DNA from: Spartinivicinus ruber
GTDB lineage: Bacteria > Pseudomonadota > Gammaproteobacteria > Pseudomonadales > Zooshikellaceae
DNA: 64,000 bases
Assembly (NCBI RefSeq): GCF_011009015.1
Contig: NZ_CP048878.1
Coordinates: forward strand, 981,501 to 1,045,500
Direction: 5' to 3'
Part shown: piece by piece, positions 9,832-19,537 of the stretch
Numbering within the stretch: position 1 is the first letter of the stretch
How the letters are laid out: each line of letters starts with the position of its first letter
Made by a program: the position numbers and the translations under genes
Notes under the pieces: model-generated
Database searches by the model: none
Seen by the model: only the letters and a program-made list of their open reading frames with translations
Told to the model about the DNA's origin: nothing

Positions 9832-10626
9832 CTAGAAGCAGTTGGCGGTTTGACTGACTGCTCTCATATAATTATCTGCTAATCGTTGCTTATCTCTAGC
9901 AGAGGCTTGAATAATCCTGCCTACTAAACGATCTTGTTGAGCGTTACCACTAAACAGACTGGATACGTCTCTTGCGGTAGAGCTAACGTAGTCATCTAAA
10001 TCCCATACCCCTGCTCGGGACTGATTACTTAAACTAAGGCTATCCAGCAAATTAAGTTGCAACTGTTGGTCATGAAACATCAGTATTTGTTTGGCACCGG
10101 ATTCAATCAAGCTAAAACGGTGATTTCCACAGTGTTTGGGAAATTGATAACTGCAGAACGTTTGAGGCCCTTGTTGGCTACTTCTACGATTAAAGTTGAA
10201 GGACTGACTTAGCGCTTGTTTGGTACAGTGTACCGCTACTGTTTTTGAAATTTTGTTAATTGTATAGGTTGAGGGTCTGTTGCCGTTAAAGGGCTGGCGA
10301 GTTGTACTTGTGCTGCTCAGTGGCTGGCTGTTAGTTGCTGTTGTGTCTGGTCGTCGATAATCAGGAGCAGACTGGCCAGGCCTAATGTAATGTACATCAG
10401 TCTCAGTACTCTCAGTTGGTCTTGAGGTTGTCTGGGTACTGGTTGTTGGTTGTGTGCTGTCCGCTTGGCTTACTGGAGCAGGCTTTTTAGTTTGAATAAC
10501 CACGTTTGCTGGTTTGGATGCACCAACGGGACGGTAGCTTTTTGAGCCTGTACCGCAGCCACTGATAGCAATGGTTAATAAACCAACAGCTAAATAACGA
10601 GTTGTGATATTGAAGGCAGTGTTCAT
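9832..10626 (-). CDS. Predicted lipoprotein of unknown function
   Basis: The ATG at 10626 is chosen because it gives a compact lipoprotein signal peptide ending in the lipobox ISGC (Cys24). An in-frame TTG at 10668 would only add a non-hydrophobic leader. The mature part is low-complexity, rich in Thr, Ser, Pro and Gln up to about residue 125. It is followed by a more structured C-terminal domain with three cysteines (AVHCTKQAL, FCSYQFPKHCGNH), ending in a conserved-looking Cys-Phe. I do not recognise the family. The gene sits between hcp and vgrG on the opposite strand, so a T6SS role is possible but unproven. The low-complexity linker suggests a surface- or envelope-anchored tether. Confidence 0.7.
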   Translation of the reverse strand: MNTAFNITTRYLAVGLLTIAISGCGTGSKSYRPVGASKPANVVIQTKKPAPVSQADSTQPTTSTQTTSRPTESTETDVHYIRPGQSAPDYRRPDTTATNSQPLSSTSTTRQPFNGNRPSTYTINKISKTVAVHCTKQALSQSFNFNRRSSQQGPQTFCSYQFPKHCGNHRFSLIESGAKQILMFHDQQLQLNLLDSLSLSNQSRAGVWDLDDYVSSTARDVSSLFSGNAQQDRLVGRIIQASARDKQRLADNYMRAVSQTANCF

Positions 10627-10957
10627 CAGTATTCCCAAATTAAAGCTGTTCGCTGTGAGCGAGTGCAACAGTTTCGCATTGTGCTTTTTTCTAACTTAAG
10701 TGTAATGCATAGGGATGGTAGCATATGTAGGGAATATCTGGCAGGCGTAGTATTTTATTTACGCAGGGAGTAATGAATGCACTCGTAAAGAGATAATCGT
10801 AAAAGTTTAAATGAGTCTACAATAAAAGTTAAACATGTGATGTAAATATAACCAGTTGGTCGAGAAAACTACATCCCCTGAAGATTATGCTGGAAGGGTA
10901 CAGAAGATGGTGTGTTCATTAGTCATTATGCGATTGTTTAGTTAGTAGGGAAGGTTT

Positions 10958-13033
10958 ATGACATTGGCAGCAAACGAAAGCATTTTTAATATACAGGTAG
11001 CTAACTTAAATGACTGCAGGGTGGTGTACTTCTCTGGTGAAGAAACAATTTCAGGGTTATATAAGTTTACAATAGAGGTAGTTAGCGCTAACAAGGAAAT
11101 TGATGTTGAAGGTTTAGTGGGTAAACCTACGCTGTTAGTCATTCAAGACCCGGATAGCCCTCGTTTTATACATGGTGAAGTTGCTTCGTTTTCACGTATG
11201 TATTGGGGACAAAAATTTACTCATTACCAGTTGGTAATGGTGCCTAAGTTTTGGTTTTTAAAACACCGAGTGGGTACTCGAATTTTCCAAAATTTATCGG
11301 TGCCTGAAATTATCAAAAAAGTGTTGGATGAAGCAAACATAACCGAAGAACATTACCAGCTAAAGTTAACCGGTAACTATCAACCTAGAGTTTATACCCT
11401 TCAATACAATGAAAGTGAATATGACTTCTTATGCCGTTTAATGGAGGAAGAGGGAATTCATTATCATTTTGAGCATTCTGAAGATAAACATGTACTAGTA
11501 ATGGGTGATGCTAAACCAGTATTTCAAAAAATTCCTCTGAACGAATTGGAGTATCACCCAAGATCTGGCTTAGAAGCCGAGAGTGATGTGAGCTTGACTT
11601 TTCATCACTTGGAGAGAACAGTGCCAGGTAAAGTTGTCACTCGTGATTATAACTTTGAAAAACCTAAAATGACTTTAGAAGTTGAGCAGTCTGGTGAAAA
11701 ACTTTCTGAATTGCAGCAATATGTATTTCCTGGCAATTATACTGAACAGAGTGAAGGGCAACACTACGCTAAAGTAAAAACCGAAGCCAATGAAACACAA
11801 CGTTATGAAGTTGGGGGATTAAGTAATAGTTGTCGTTTAATACCAGGCTATATTTTTGCTTTAAAGCGCTATGAACGGGAAGGCTATAACAAGGAGTATT
11901 TGCTAAAGAAAGTCAATCATACCGGGTATCAAACCCAGTCATTAGATAGTGCCAGCGGTGATGACGGTAGTAGTTACAGTAATGATTACTTTGCAGTAGA
12001 AGCGGATACACCTTTTCGCCCGAAAGGTAAAAAACCTTTGGTTATTCCCATTGATGGTACCCAAACGGCTTTTGTCACTGGCCCCTCTGGTGAAGAAATT
12101 TATACAGATGAATATGGTCGAATAAAAGTACAATTTCATTGGGATAGAGAAGGCCAGCAGGATGAAAAAACCTCTTGTTGGATTCGTGTAAACCAGGACT
12201 GGGCTGGTGGTGAATGGGGGGCTTTTAAGCTACCTCGAATAGGTCATGAAGTGATTATTGATTATATCGATGGTGACCCTAATCGGCCGTTAGTAATGGG
12301 GTCGGTTTATAATGGCGAAAGTATGCCGCCTTATGATTTGCCTGAGCATAAAACCCGCAGTACGACTAAAACCAATAGTTCGTTAGGGGGAGAAGGTTTT
12401 AATGAAATTCGGTTTGAAGATAAAAAAGGGCAGGAGCAAATTTTTATCCATGCTGAAAAAGATATGGATATTAGGGTTAAAAATGATCGTCGTGATCATG
12501 TTGAGGTGGATCGGCATTTAATTGTCGAAAAAGACCGTTTTGAACATATCAAGGCGGATAGCCATCATAAGGTTAATGTCAGCCAATTTAATAAAGTCGC
12601 GCAAAAAGTATCTGAAAGCATAGGTCAAAGTCGTCAATTAAAAGTTGGTAATAATTATTTAGAAGAGGCGGGCTCTGAAGTCCATTTTAAAAGTGGCCAG
12701 AAAACCGTATTAGATGCAGCAATGGAATTAACCATAAAGGCAGGAGGCTCTTTTATTAAATTTGATCCTTCAGGAGTAACGTTAAACGGCCCAACGGTTA
12801 GCCTTAACAGTGGCGGCTCACCTGGAACGGGTACAGCGTCATCCCCCGATGCGCCGACAACGGCTGTAGAAGCGGATAAAGATATTAGCGGGCAAAAATT
12901 CACCCCAACGCCGCCACCAGCACCTGCTGAAGGGCAAGGGATTCAGTTTGCAAGTATGGCCCAACAAATTGCCTTGGCTGATGCTATGACCAATGCAAAA
13001 GCGTTAGTACAGAATTGTAAGTTAAAAGCTTAG
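10958..13033 (+). CDS. vgrG: T6SS spike protein VgrG (TssI)
   Basis: The 691-residue protein has the gp27-like N-terminal region with the family motif QYNESEYDFLCRLMEEEGIHY. An OB-fold gp5 domain follows, containing EIYTDEYGRIKVQFHWDREG, CWIRVNQDWAG and DGDPNRPLVMGSVYNG. A beta-helix region ends near residue 600. After a Pro/Ala-rich linker the last ~30 residues form a helix (MAQQIALADAMTNAKALVQN), a likely docking tail for the adaptor encoded next. No enzymatic extension is seen, so this is a structural, effector-carrying VgrG. The DUF4123 gene follows 34 bases later and the Rhs effector after that: the standard cargo module. Confidence 0.96.
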   Translation: MTLAANESIFNIQVANLNDCRVVYFSGEETISGLYKFTIEVVSANKEIDVEGLVGKPTLLVIQDPDSPRFIHGEVASFSRMYWGQKFTHYQLVMVPKFWFLKHRVGTRIFQNLSVPEIIKKVLDEANITEEHYQLKLTGNYQPRVYTLQYNESEYDFLCRLMEEEGIHYHFEHSEDKHVLVMGDAKPVFQKIPLNELEYHPRSGLEAESDVSLTFHHLERTVPGKVVTRDYNFEKPKMTLEVEQSGEKLSELQQYVFPGNYTEQSEGQHYAKVKTEANETQRYEVGGLSNSCRLIPGYIFALKRYEREGYNKEYLLKKVNHTGYQTQSLDSASGDDGSSYSNDYFAVEADTPFRPKGKKPLVIPIDGTQTAFVTGPSGEEIYTDEYGRIKVQFHWDREGQQDEKTSCWIRVNQDWAGGEWGAFKLPRIGHEVIIDYIDGDPNRPLVMGSVYNGESMPPYDLPEHKTRSTTKTNSSLGGEGFNEIRFEDKKGQEQIFIHAEKDMDIRVKNDRRDHVEVDRHLIVEKDRFEHIKADSHHKVNVSQFNKVAQKVSESIGQSRQLKVGNNYLEEAGSEVHFKSGQKTVLDAAMELTIKAGGSFIKFDPSGVTLNGPTVSLNSGGSPGTGTASSPDAPTTAVEADKDISGQKFTPTPPPAPAEGQGIQFASMAQQIALADAMTNAKALVQNCKLKA

Positions 13034-13067
13034 TAATTCATTATTAAGCTTGACTAAGGATGTTGTA

Positions 13068-14000
13068 ATGACCCCATGCGATGATATTAAAACAACCATT
13101 GAAATTCAGTTGGATCAAAATGAAAAACGGGCTATTTATGTATTATTTGATCCCGCTGCCAGTGAGTCGCTGCCTGCCGAGTTGTTTTTAAAAGAAGACC
13201 AGCCTGACTACCAACCATTATTTATGGAAACAGAGTTTGCTGAGCTGGTTTATGCCTCGCCTTATTTAGTTAAAGTGACTGAGGATAGCCCTTTTTTAGA
13301 CTGGTGTATTGAACAAGCTGAGGCAACTAATAATCACTTATTTCCCATTATCTATTTATCCTCACACTCATTTGAAACTCAGTTAACCCATTGGCGAAGC
13401 TTGCTTAAAGTGAATACTCCGGAAGGGGAGCCGATGTTATTTCGTTTTGCTGACCCACGTGTTTTATTTGCTTATTTAGGTGCCAGTAAACCAGAACAGC
13501 AACAGCTATTGTTGGGCCCGGTAGAAGGGTTATTTATTCAGGCGGAAGCGAATACTTGGTTTAGCTTAAATAATGCTGCTGCGGCTGACTTTCAATTAAA
13601 CCCACAGCTAACCATGCCTTGGTTAAAACTGACAGATAAGCAAGTTGAGGCATTTGACATTCAGGCGCAATTAAATTTGTCGTGGCAAATGGTTGAGCAT
13701 TTAAAAGAAGAACAGGCGGATTTGGTTGAAGGGCAAACTGATCATGATTTGCAAGAAATGACTTATAAGGGGCTACAAAAAGGAGCCAAATATGGGTTAA
13801 CAGATGAAGTGGATTTAATTAGCTTTGTAGTGATGATGTTTGTGGTTGCCCCTAATTTTGCAGAACAGCCAGGAATTAAAGCCCGTCTTACTGATGAGTC
13901 GATTCCTGAAGATGAGCGGTTTGAATATATGGTTGAAACCACGACAGAAGAAGAATGGGAGGCGGCAGTTGAAGCCTATGATATTGATGCATGGGATTAA
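13068..14000 (+). CDS. DUF4123-domain T6SS effector adaptor (Tap/TEC type)
   Basis: The ATG at 13068 is preferred because TAAGGA stands seven to eight bases upstream; a TTG at 13050 is in frame but lacks a ribosome site. The 310-residue protein has the DUF4123 pattern: a short strand-rich start (RAIYVLFDPAA), aromatic middle segments (PMLFRFADPRVLFAYL) and a helical, acidic C-terminal part. These adaptors bind the VgrG tail and load a specific effector, then stay behind. Its place between vgrG and the Rhs gene says it loads the Rhs protein. The Rhs protein shows no PAAR domain, so the adaptor may be essential for its delivery. Confidence 0.88.
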   Translation: MTPCDDIKTTIEIQLDQNEKRAIYVLFDPAASESLPAELFLKEDQPDYQPLFMETEFAELVYASPYLVKVTEDSPFLDWCIEQAEATNNHLFPIIYLSSHSFETQLTHWRSLLKVNTPEGEPMLFRFADPRVLFAYLGASKPEQQQLLLGPVEGLFIQAEANTWFSLNNAAAADFQLNPQLTMPWLKLTDKQVEAFDIQAQLNLSWQMVEHLKEEQADLVEGQTDHDLQEMTYKGLQKGAKYGLTDEVDLISFVVMMFVVAPNFAEQPGIKARLTDESIPEDERFEYMVETTTEEEWEAAVEAYDIDAWD

Positions 14001-14209
14001 ATCTTCTTCGTGAATGACTTTTATGCTTTGTTATCTTCGCAATTCCCCCAGTCACTTATTGTACATAAGCTCCTGGGGCTTCATTGCCTCGCTCTTGTGC
14101 CCTAGGGGTATAAATAGCCCTTCACTTTGGAGATTATATATCAATAACAGCATTAAAATATAATATTTTTAAAAGAACAGTTACTTTGTAAATTCGAGCA
14201 GTAAAGTAA
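14001..14209. promoter_or_regulatory. Leader region of the Rhs gene, with a possible dispersed repeat
   Basis: The 209-base gap between the adaptor and Rhs genes has two parts. The first (about 14005-14110) is more GC-balanced, starts with CTTCGTGAATGA (also present near 8585) and looks like an intergenic repeat. The second (about 14130-14200) is very AT-rich and suits a promoter, suggesting the toxin-immunity pair can be transcribed separately from vgrG. No exact promoter boxes are claimed. Confidence 0.35.
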
Positions 14210-17200
14210 ATGAACGTTAAACTAGCGCTTGCCAATGCTGAAAAGGAATTAGCCCAATTAGAAAAAGCCAAAGCTTCTGAAATGGCGATTGCTGCTGTGG
14301 ATGTAGCTGGTTTAATTGATCCAACGCCTGCCTCTGATTTGGTAGGTGCGGGGATGAGTTTTGCCCGTGGTGATTTTTTAGGTGGTGCTTTGTCGTTGGT
14401 GTCGGTTATCCCTTATGTAGGTGATGCGATTGCTAAGCCTTTAAAAGCAGGGCATACGGCGAAAAAAGTATTAGATATTGGCAAAAAAATTGCCAAAATG
14501 CAGGCCCGCATCAAGCAACTAAAAAAACTGGAAAAAGTCGCAGAAATTGCTACGCAAAAAGCGGGTAAAGTCGTTGGACAAATTTCTGATCAAGTGGGTA
14601 AAGTAGCAGGACAAGTTGGTAAGGTGGCCGATCAGGCTGAACAGGCATTAGGACAAGCTGCCAGTAAAGTCAGTGGCATGGTGGGCGATGCCATAGGTAA
14701 AGTCAAAAACCAATTCAAAAAACAAAAAAAAGGCAAATGTGAATCCTGCGATTTTAATGCGAAGCAATCTAAACAACAAAAAGTGGCGGCTGCCAAACAA
14801 AAACCGGAAGTAAAAACCAATAAAGCCTCGGGTGAAAACGGTAATGGCCAAAAAGTTCCCAGTAATGATAAAACCTGCACCAGTGGTTGTCCGATTAGTA
14901 TGGTGGCAGGCGAAGAGCTACTTGAGCAAACGGATTTTGTATTAAGTGGGCCACTGAGTTTTGTTTGGAGCCGCACCTACCGTACCAGTAATAATAAAGC
15001 TGCCGAGTTAGGCACAGGTTGGACCACCCCGTTAGGTGAAAAGCTTCAACAAGCAGGTAGCCAACTGTTTTATTTCAATCAGGAAGGTCGCTCAATTCCC
15101 TTACCATTACCGCCAGCTAATGGCCAAAGTTATAACCAAACTGAAAAACTACGGGTTTTTGATTTAGGTAATGATTTAATTTCGATTAAACCCCAGCAAG
15201 GCCCAGAAAAAATCTTCCGACTTACCGGCGATGCTGCAAACAAACAGGGCCAATTAATTGGACTGCGGGATGACTGTGATAACACCATTCATATCAGTCA
15301 TGGTAATGCGGAACAGCCCACTCAATTGACCAGCAGCTGGGGGCAGGCCGTTTGGTTTTATCATGATCCACAAGGCCGGATTACGGCCATTACTCGAGGG
15401 CCAGATGCCGACACCCCACCAGATACCCAACCTGTCGTGCAATACCAATACGACAGTCATGGGGATTTAGTTGCGGTATTGGATGCCTTAGGCCATGGGG
15501 AAAAGTACGCTTATAACAATCATGTTATCACCCAACGTACCTTAAAAAGTGGCTTTAGCTTTTATTTCGAATGGGATCAATACACGCCACAAGGCAAGTG
15601 TTTACGCAACTGGGGGGACAATGGCATTTATGATTATCAATTTACCTGGTTCCCAGATGAAAACCGCAGCACTTCTACCGATAGTCGTGACGCCACCACT
15701 GAGTATCGCTATAACGACAATGGCCAGATTATCAGTGAAACAGATCCTCTAGGAGGGGTGACTGAACACCAATATGATGATGCCGGTAATGTCGTCAGCA
15801 CAGTTGATCCGACAGGTAATACCACGCTTTATGAATATAGTCCTGATGGTTTATTGATAAAAGTCACCGACCCGGAAGGTAATAGCCACGCGATTGAATA
15901 CGATGACGAAGGTCGGCCAACTACATTAACTGACCCATTAGGTAACCGTTGGGGCCGTCAATACGACGCGCGAGGGCTGTTAGTTAAAACCCTTGATCCA
16001 GATGCTAACCCAACCCAAATTGACTACAATCCCTTGGGCTTACCCGTACAAATTACCGATGCTATGGGGAATGTACGGCAACTACAGTGGAACGAACAAG
16101 CCCAGTTAATTAGCCAAACCGATGCCGAAGGTCAAATCACCCAATACCATTATGACGAACTAGGTCAGGTAGTTGCCAGCCAAGACAGTCAAGGGGCCCA
16201 AACTTATTATCAATATGATGCCTTAGGCCAGCCGATTGCGGCGCAACTACCCAATGGTAAACAGATTAAACTGGGGTATAACCCCGCAGGGCAGCTGACA
16301 GCCTTTACCGATGAAGTCGGCCACACCACAAAGTATGAATATGAGGGGCTAGCTCAGGTTAAAAAACGCATTGACCCTGCTGGCCAAGTGTTTGAATACT
16401 TTTACGATACCGAACGTAATTTAACGGGCCTGAAAAACGAAAATGGCGAAACCTATCAATTAGTTTATGACCTCAATGAGAACCTGATTAAGGAGGTGGG
16501 TTTTGATGGCCGAGAACAACACTATGAGTACAACAAATCCGGTCAATTAATCAGACATATTGATGGGCCAAAAATCCCAACAACCGATGCAAACCGAAGG
16601 GAAGCAGCAAGCCCAACAAACCCCGAACAACCCAGTATTCCCATTACCGAATTTAAACGTAATAAACTGGGACTACTGCTTGAAAAACAAACCAGTGATG
16701 GTGAAGTCAGCACCTTTAAATACGATGCTGCTGGGCACTTAATTGAAGCCAATAACCCTCATCGCCAACTGAGCTTGGCATATAATGCTCTTGGCTTACT
16801 TACCCAAGAAAGTCAGGATAACCAAACCATCAGCCACCGTTATGACCCATTAGGCAACCGAATTAACACCACCCTGCCTGATGGTCAAAGTATTCATTAC
16901 CGTTACACGCCTGATGGTTTATTTACTGATGTAGCCTTAAACGACCAGTTAATCACGCAAGTAAGGCGTGATAACCACGGGCGGGAAATCAACCGTATTC
17001 AAGGGGTAGTAGAAAGCCAGTTTGAATACGACATAATGGGAAGGCTTACCCGCCACCGAGTGGGTAGCCGAGAAACACGGCAGTTAATCATCCAGCGGGA
17101 ATATGGCTATGATAGTGCAGGTAATTTAGCCTTAATCAAAGACTTGAAAAAAGGCGAAACCCAGTTTCAATATGATGCTCTAGATCGGCTAACCGTAGTT

Positions 17201-18331
17201 AATGGCATTATTAAAGAAAGTTTTGCCCATGACCCTGCAGGTACTATTTTAGCGCAAACAGATTACCTCAATGGTCAATCACAAGGTAACCGGCTGTTAT
17301 TCCAAGGGGACCGCCATTTTGCTTACGACAGTCGCGGTAATTTAGCGGCCGAAAAACGCGGTAAGAACGGCAAACTGGTCACTCGCTACACTTACAATCA
17401 CGCAAACCAACTCATTAAAGTTGAAAGCGCCAGCCAAACCTCTGAGTTTACATACGACGCACTCGGGCGAAGAGTCAGTAAAAAAGATAATTTTGGTGAA
17501 ACCGAATTCCTCTGGAATGGGGATGTCCTGCTATCAGAAACCAGGCAAAATATCCATAAAACCTACCTATATGAACCAGAGTCTTTTCGACCACTTGCGT
17601 TAGTGCAGGATAACCAGGTTTATTTTTATCACCTAGACCACTTAGGCACTCCACAGGAAATCAGCGACGCCAGAGGCAACATCGTCTGGTCCGTTCAATA
17701 CCGGGCTTATGGCAATGTCATTAGAAAACAAGTGGAACATATCCAAAACAACCTGCGGTTCCAGGGCCAATACTTTGATGAAGAAACTGGCCTGCATTAC
17801 AACCGACACCGGTATTATGACCCAGGGTTAGGACGGTTTATTAATCAGGATCCGATTGGGTTGGTGGGTGGAAATAACCTATATAGCTACGTTCAAAATC
17901 CTGTGCATTGGATTGATCCTTTAGGGCTTGCAAATTACGTTCTGATAGGAGAGGGTCAAGCAGCAGTAGAAGCGTATGCAAAGAATATGAGGAAATTAAG
18001 ACCAAATGAAGAGTTTAGAACAATTAAGAAAGATTGGACATCCCTTATGGAAGAGTCTGGTGCAGTAAGGGAAAGGTTTGGTTCAAAAAATTGGGAAATA
18101 GTTGCAAACGAAGCAAATGCTCAGTGGATAAGAGATAGACATAAAGAAGGTTATGTCTTTATTGATATGGGTGAAGATGCTGCAAAACATAGAAGCTCGT
18201 TTTATAAAACTGAGTTAAGAACTCTAGAAGAGGTAGGTGCTAAGGTTTATAAGGGAGCATCTAAACAAATTAAAAAGGCGAGAGCCGAAGCTCCAGTGAG
18301 TCAAAGGCCAATGTCAAAATTAGATTGTTAA
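14210..18331 (+). CDS. Rhs-repeat polymorphic toxin, probable T6SS effector
   Basis: The 1,373-residue Rhs protein has several parts. The N-terminal pre-toxin region holds a helix-prone hydrophobic segment (about residues 55-80, GALSLVSVIPYVGDAIAKP), then a lysine- and glycine-rich heptad-like stretch (about 115-175). A DUF6531-type entry domain follows (CTSGCPISMVAGEELLEQ; WSRTYRTS). About 25 YD repeats then form the cocoon shell, leading to the conserved core DPIGLVGGNNLYSYVQNP and DPLGLA at 1236-1241. The toxin tip is residues 1242-1373. Composition becomes visibly AT-richer after about base 17935, as is usual where toxin tips are exchanged. The tip has a GEG-containing opening, FIDMGEDAAKHRSSFYKTE and a basic tail, but I cannot name its activity. 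No PAAR motif is seen. Confidence 0.92.
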   Translation: MNVKLALANAEKELAQLEKAKASEMAIAAVDVAGLIDPTPASDLVGAGMSFARGDFLGGALSLVSVIPYVGDAIAKPLKAGHTAKKVLDIGKKIAKMQARIKQLKKLEKVAEIATQKAGKVVGQISDQVGKVAGQVGKVADQAEQALGQAASKVSGMVGDAIGKVKNQFKKQKKGKCESCDFNAKQSKQQKVAAAKQKPEVKTNKASGENGNGQKVPSNDKTCTSGCPISMVAGEELLEQTDFVLSGPLSFVWSRTYRTSNNKAAELGTGWTTPLGEKLQQAGSQLFYFNQEGRSIPLPLPPANGQSYNQTEKLRVFDLGNDLISIKPQQGPEKIFRLTGDAANKQGQLIGLRDDCDNTIHISHGNAEQPTQLTSSWGQAVWFYHDPQGRITAITRGPDADTPPDTQPVVQYQYDSHGDLVAVLDALGHGEKYAYNNHVITQRTLKSGFSFYFEWDQYTPQGKCLRNWGDNGIYDYQFTWFPDENRSTSTDSRDATTEYRYNDNGQIISETDPLGGVTEHQYDDAGNVVSTVDPTGNTTLYEYSPDGLLIKVTDPEGNSHAIEYDDEGRPTTLTDPLGNRWGRQYDARGLLVKTLDPDANPTQIDYNPLGLPVQITDAMGNVRQLQWNEQAQLISQTDAEGQITQYHYDELGQVVASQDSQGAQTYYQYDALGQPIAAQLPNGKQIKLGYNPAGQLTAFTDEVGHTTKYEYEGLAQVKKRIDPAGQVFEYFYDTERNLTGLKNENGETYQLVYDLNENLIKEVGFDGREQHYEYNKSGQLIRHIDGPKIPTTDANRREAASPTNPEQPSIPITEFKRNKLGLLLEKQTSDGEVSTFKYDAAGHLIEANNPHRQLSLAYNALGLLTQESQDNQTISHRYDPLGNRINTTLPDGQSIHYRYTPDGLFTDVALNDQLITQVRRDNHGREINRIQGVVESQFEYDIMGRLTRHRVGSRETRQLIIQREYGYDSAGNLALIKDLKKGETQFQYDALDRLTVVNGIIKESFAHDPAGTILAQTDYLNGQSQGNRLLFQGDRHFAYDSRGNLAAEKRGKNGKLVTRYTYNHANQLIKVESASQTSEFTYDALGRRVSKKDNFGETEFLWNGDVLLSETRQNIHKTYLYEPESFRPLALVQDNQVYFYHLDHLGTPQEISDARGNIVWSVQYRAYGNVIRKQVEHIQNNLRFQGQYFDEETGLHYNRHRYYDPGLGRFINQDPIGLVGGNNLYSYVQNPVHWIDPLGLANYVLIGEGQAAVEAYAKNMRKLRPNEEFRTIKKDWTSLMEESGAVRERFGSKNWEIVANEANAQWIRDRHKEGYVFIDMGEDAAKHRSSFYKTELRTLEEVGAKVYKGASKQIKKARAEAPVSQRPMSKLDC

Positions 18332-18332
18332 T

Positions 18333-18740
18333 ATGCCAAAGTTATTTATATTTGTTCCTGTAGATGATGCTAAAATTGCGGAAGTTTTTTTTGTTCAAAT
18401 ATTGGATTTTAAGCAAAAGAGAGATTTTTTTGTACCTAAAAATATTGAGTATGATGAGATTGGAATACGGCTGCAAATGGATAGAGAGATAAGGGAAAAG
18501 AATAAAAAACAAAGTAGGGTCGCACTATTTACTTACTTTGTTGAAAAAAACTTTTTATCATATTGTAAAAAAATAAAAGATCAGGGTGTAAAGTTTACAT
18601 TAATGTGTTCTCATCCAGGTGGATATGCTGCCTGTATTCTTGACCCTTTTGGAAATGAAATACAGATAGAATCTGAAAGCTTTGATGACGAGGATTCAAG
18701 TATAGATCCAAGTGATTGGCCTATATACGAGAGATATTAG
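18333..18740 (+). CDS. Probable immunity protein to the Rhs toxin, VOC-fold-like
   Basis: The 135-residue protein begins one base after the Rhs stop, the position expected of the cognate immunity gene, and shares the AT-rich composition of the toxin tip. The sequence resembles a single vicinal-oxygen-chelate (glyoxalase/bleomycin-resistance) module: PVDDAKIAEVFFVQILDF at the start, a central strand-helix unit and the typical ending YAACILDPFGNEIQIE. The usual VOC metal ligands are not all evident. It is therefore probably a binding fold reused to block the toxin rather than an enzyme. The C-terminus is acidic (DDEDSSIDPSD), which suits binding to a basic toxin. The immunity role is inferred from position; the fold from pattern. 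Confidence 0.75.
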   Translation: MPKLFIFVPVDDAKIAEVFFVQILDFKQKRDFFVPKNIEYDEIGIRLQMDREIREKNKKQSRVALFTYFVEKNFLSYCKKIKDQGVKFTLMCSHPGGYAACILDPFGNEIQIESESFDDEDSSIDPSDWPIYERY

Positions 18741-18746
18741 TTTTAT

Positions 18747-19286
18747 ATGCTTATTGAATATGTCAGTGATAGTGTATGGACTATCAATCACTTTATTTTA
18801 AATGATCAATGCACCAAACTAATTGAACAAGCCGAAAATATTGGCTTTGATGAAGCTACTGTGCGAACCCATAATGGTTATAAATCCATGCCGTTTGTTC
18901 GCAATAACGAAAGGGTTTTTCTTAATGATCCTGAGTTAGCTCAACAGTTTTGGCAAAAACTAGCGCAAGTTGAACTCCCTGTGTTGGATGGTTGTACTGC
19001 GCAATGTTTATCTCGCCAGTTTCGTTTTTACAAGTATACACCAGGGCAGCGTTTTAAAATGCACAAAGATGGTCGTTTAAAGGAGGATGGTTTAGAAAGC
19101 CGGCTGAGTTTTCTGATCTATTTGAATGATGGCTATCAAGGTGGTGATACCCTTTTTCGTGGTTTTAGTGTTAAGCCAGAAACAGGGAAGGCGTTGATGT
19201 TTGTCCACGAAACCTGGCATGAAGGGGAAAGGTTAACGGAAGGTACTAAGTATGTGTTACGGACAGACGTTATGTATCTTGTTTAG
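18747..19286 (+). CDS. 2-oxoglutarate/Fe(II)-dependent dioxygenase, prolyl 4-hydroxylase type
   Basis: The 179-residue protein carries the double-stranded beta-helix motifs of the P4Hc family: HKDG (Fe ligands His and Asp, near residue 107), the conserved SFLIYLND and GGDTLF stretches, and HETWHEG followed by a late Arg (VLRTDVMY) that would bind 2-oxoglutarate. It would hydroxylate a protein or small-molecule substrate that cannot be named. It starts six bases after the immunity gene, so it may be co-transcribed, but its base composition looks like the general chromosome rather than the AT-rich toxin tip. Confidence 0.85.
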   Translation: MLIEYVSDSVWTINHFILNDQCTKLIEQAENIGFDEATVRTHNGYKSMPFVRNNERVFLNDPELAQQFWQKLAQVELPVLDGCTAQCLSRQFRFYKYTPGQRFKMHKDGRLKEDGLESRLSFLIYLNDGYQGGDTLFRGFSVKPETGKALMFVHETWHEGERLTEGTKYVLRTDVMYLV

Positions 19287-19537
19287 AAGTACCTATTGCT
19301 TCTTCATCCTTGCCTGTGCTATAGAGTTATCACTAAAAAAAGACGCATGGGGCTGAGCAAAGTCTACCCTTTAAAGTCTTAAAAATGTAATGGCTGCGAC
19401 TATCAATAGTGGCCAGAAAGTTTCTAAACCAGAGTAGTTTGTAACTGTTATGTATGTGGTGTTGGTGTATAGCCCCTTATGCTGTTTGTTGGAAGGGGAG
19501 GTGATCTAATATTAACTATGAGAATGAACTTTAACAT

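Noticed and set aside
14632-14976. 114-codon minus-strand frame inside the Rhs gene
   Set aside because: It is antisense to the strongly supported Rhs coding sequence and has no ribosome site or family pattern.
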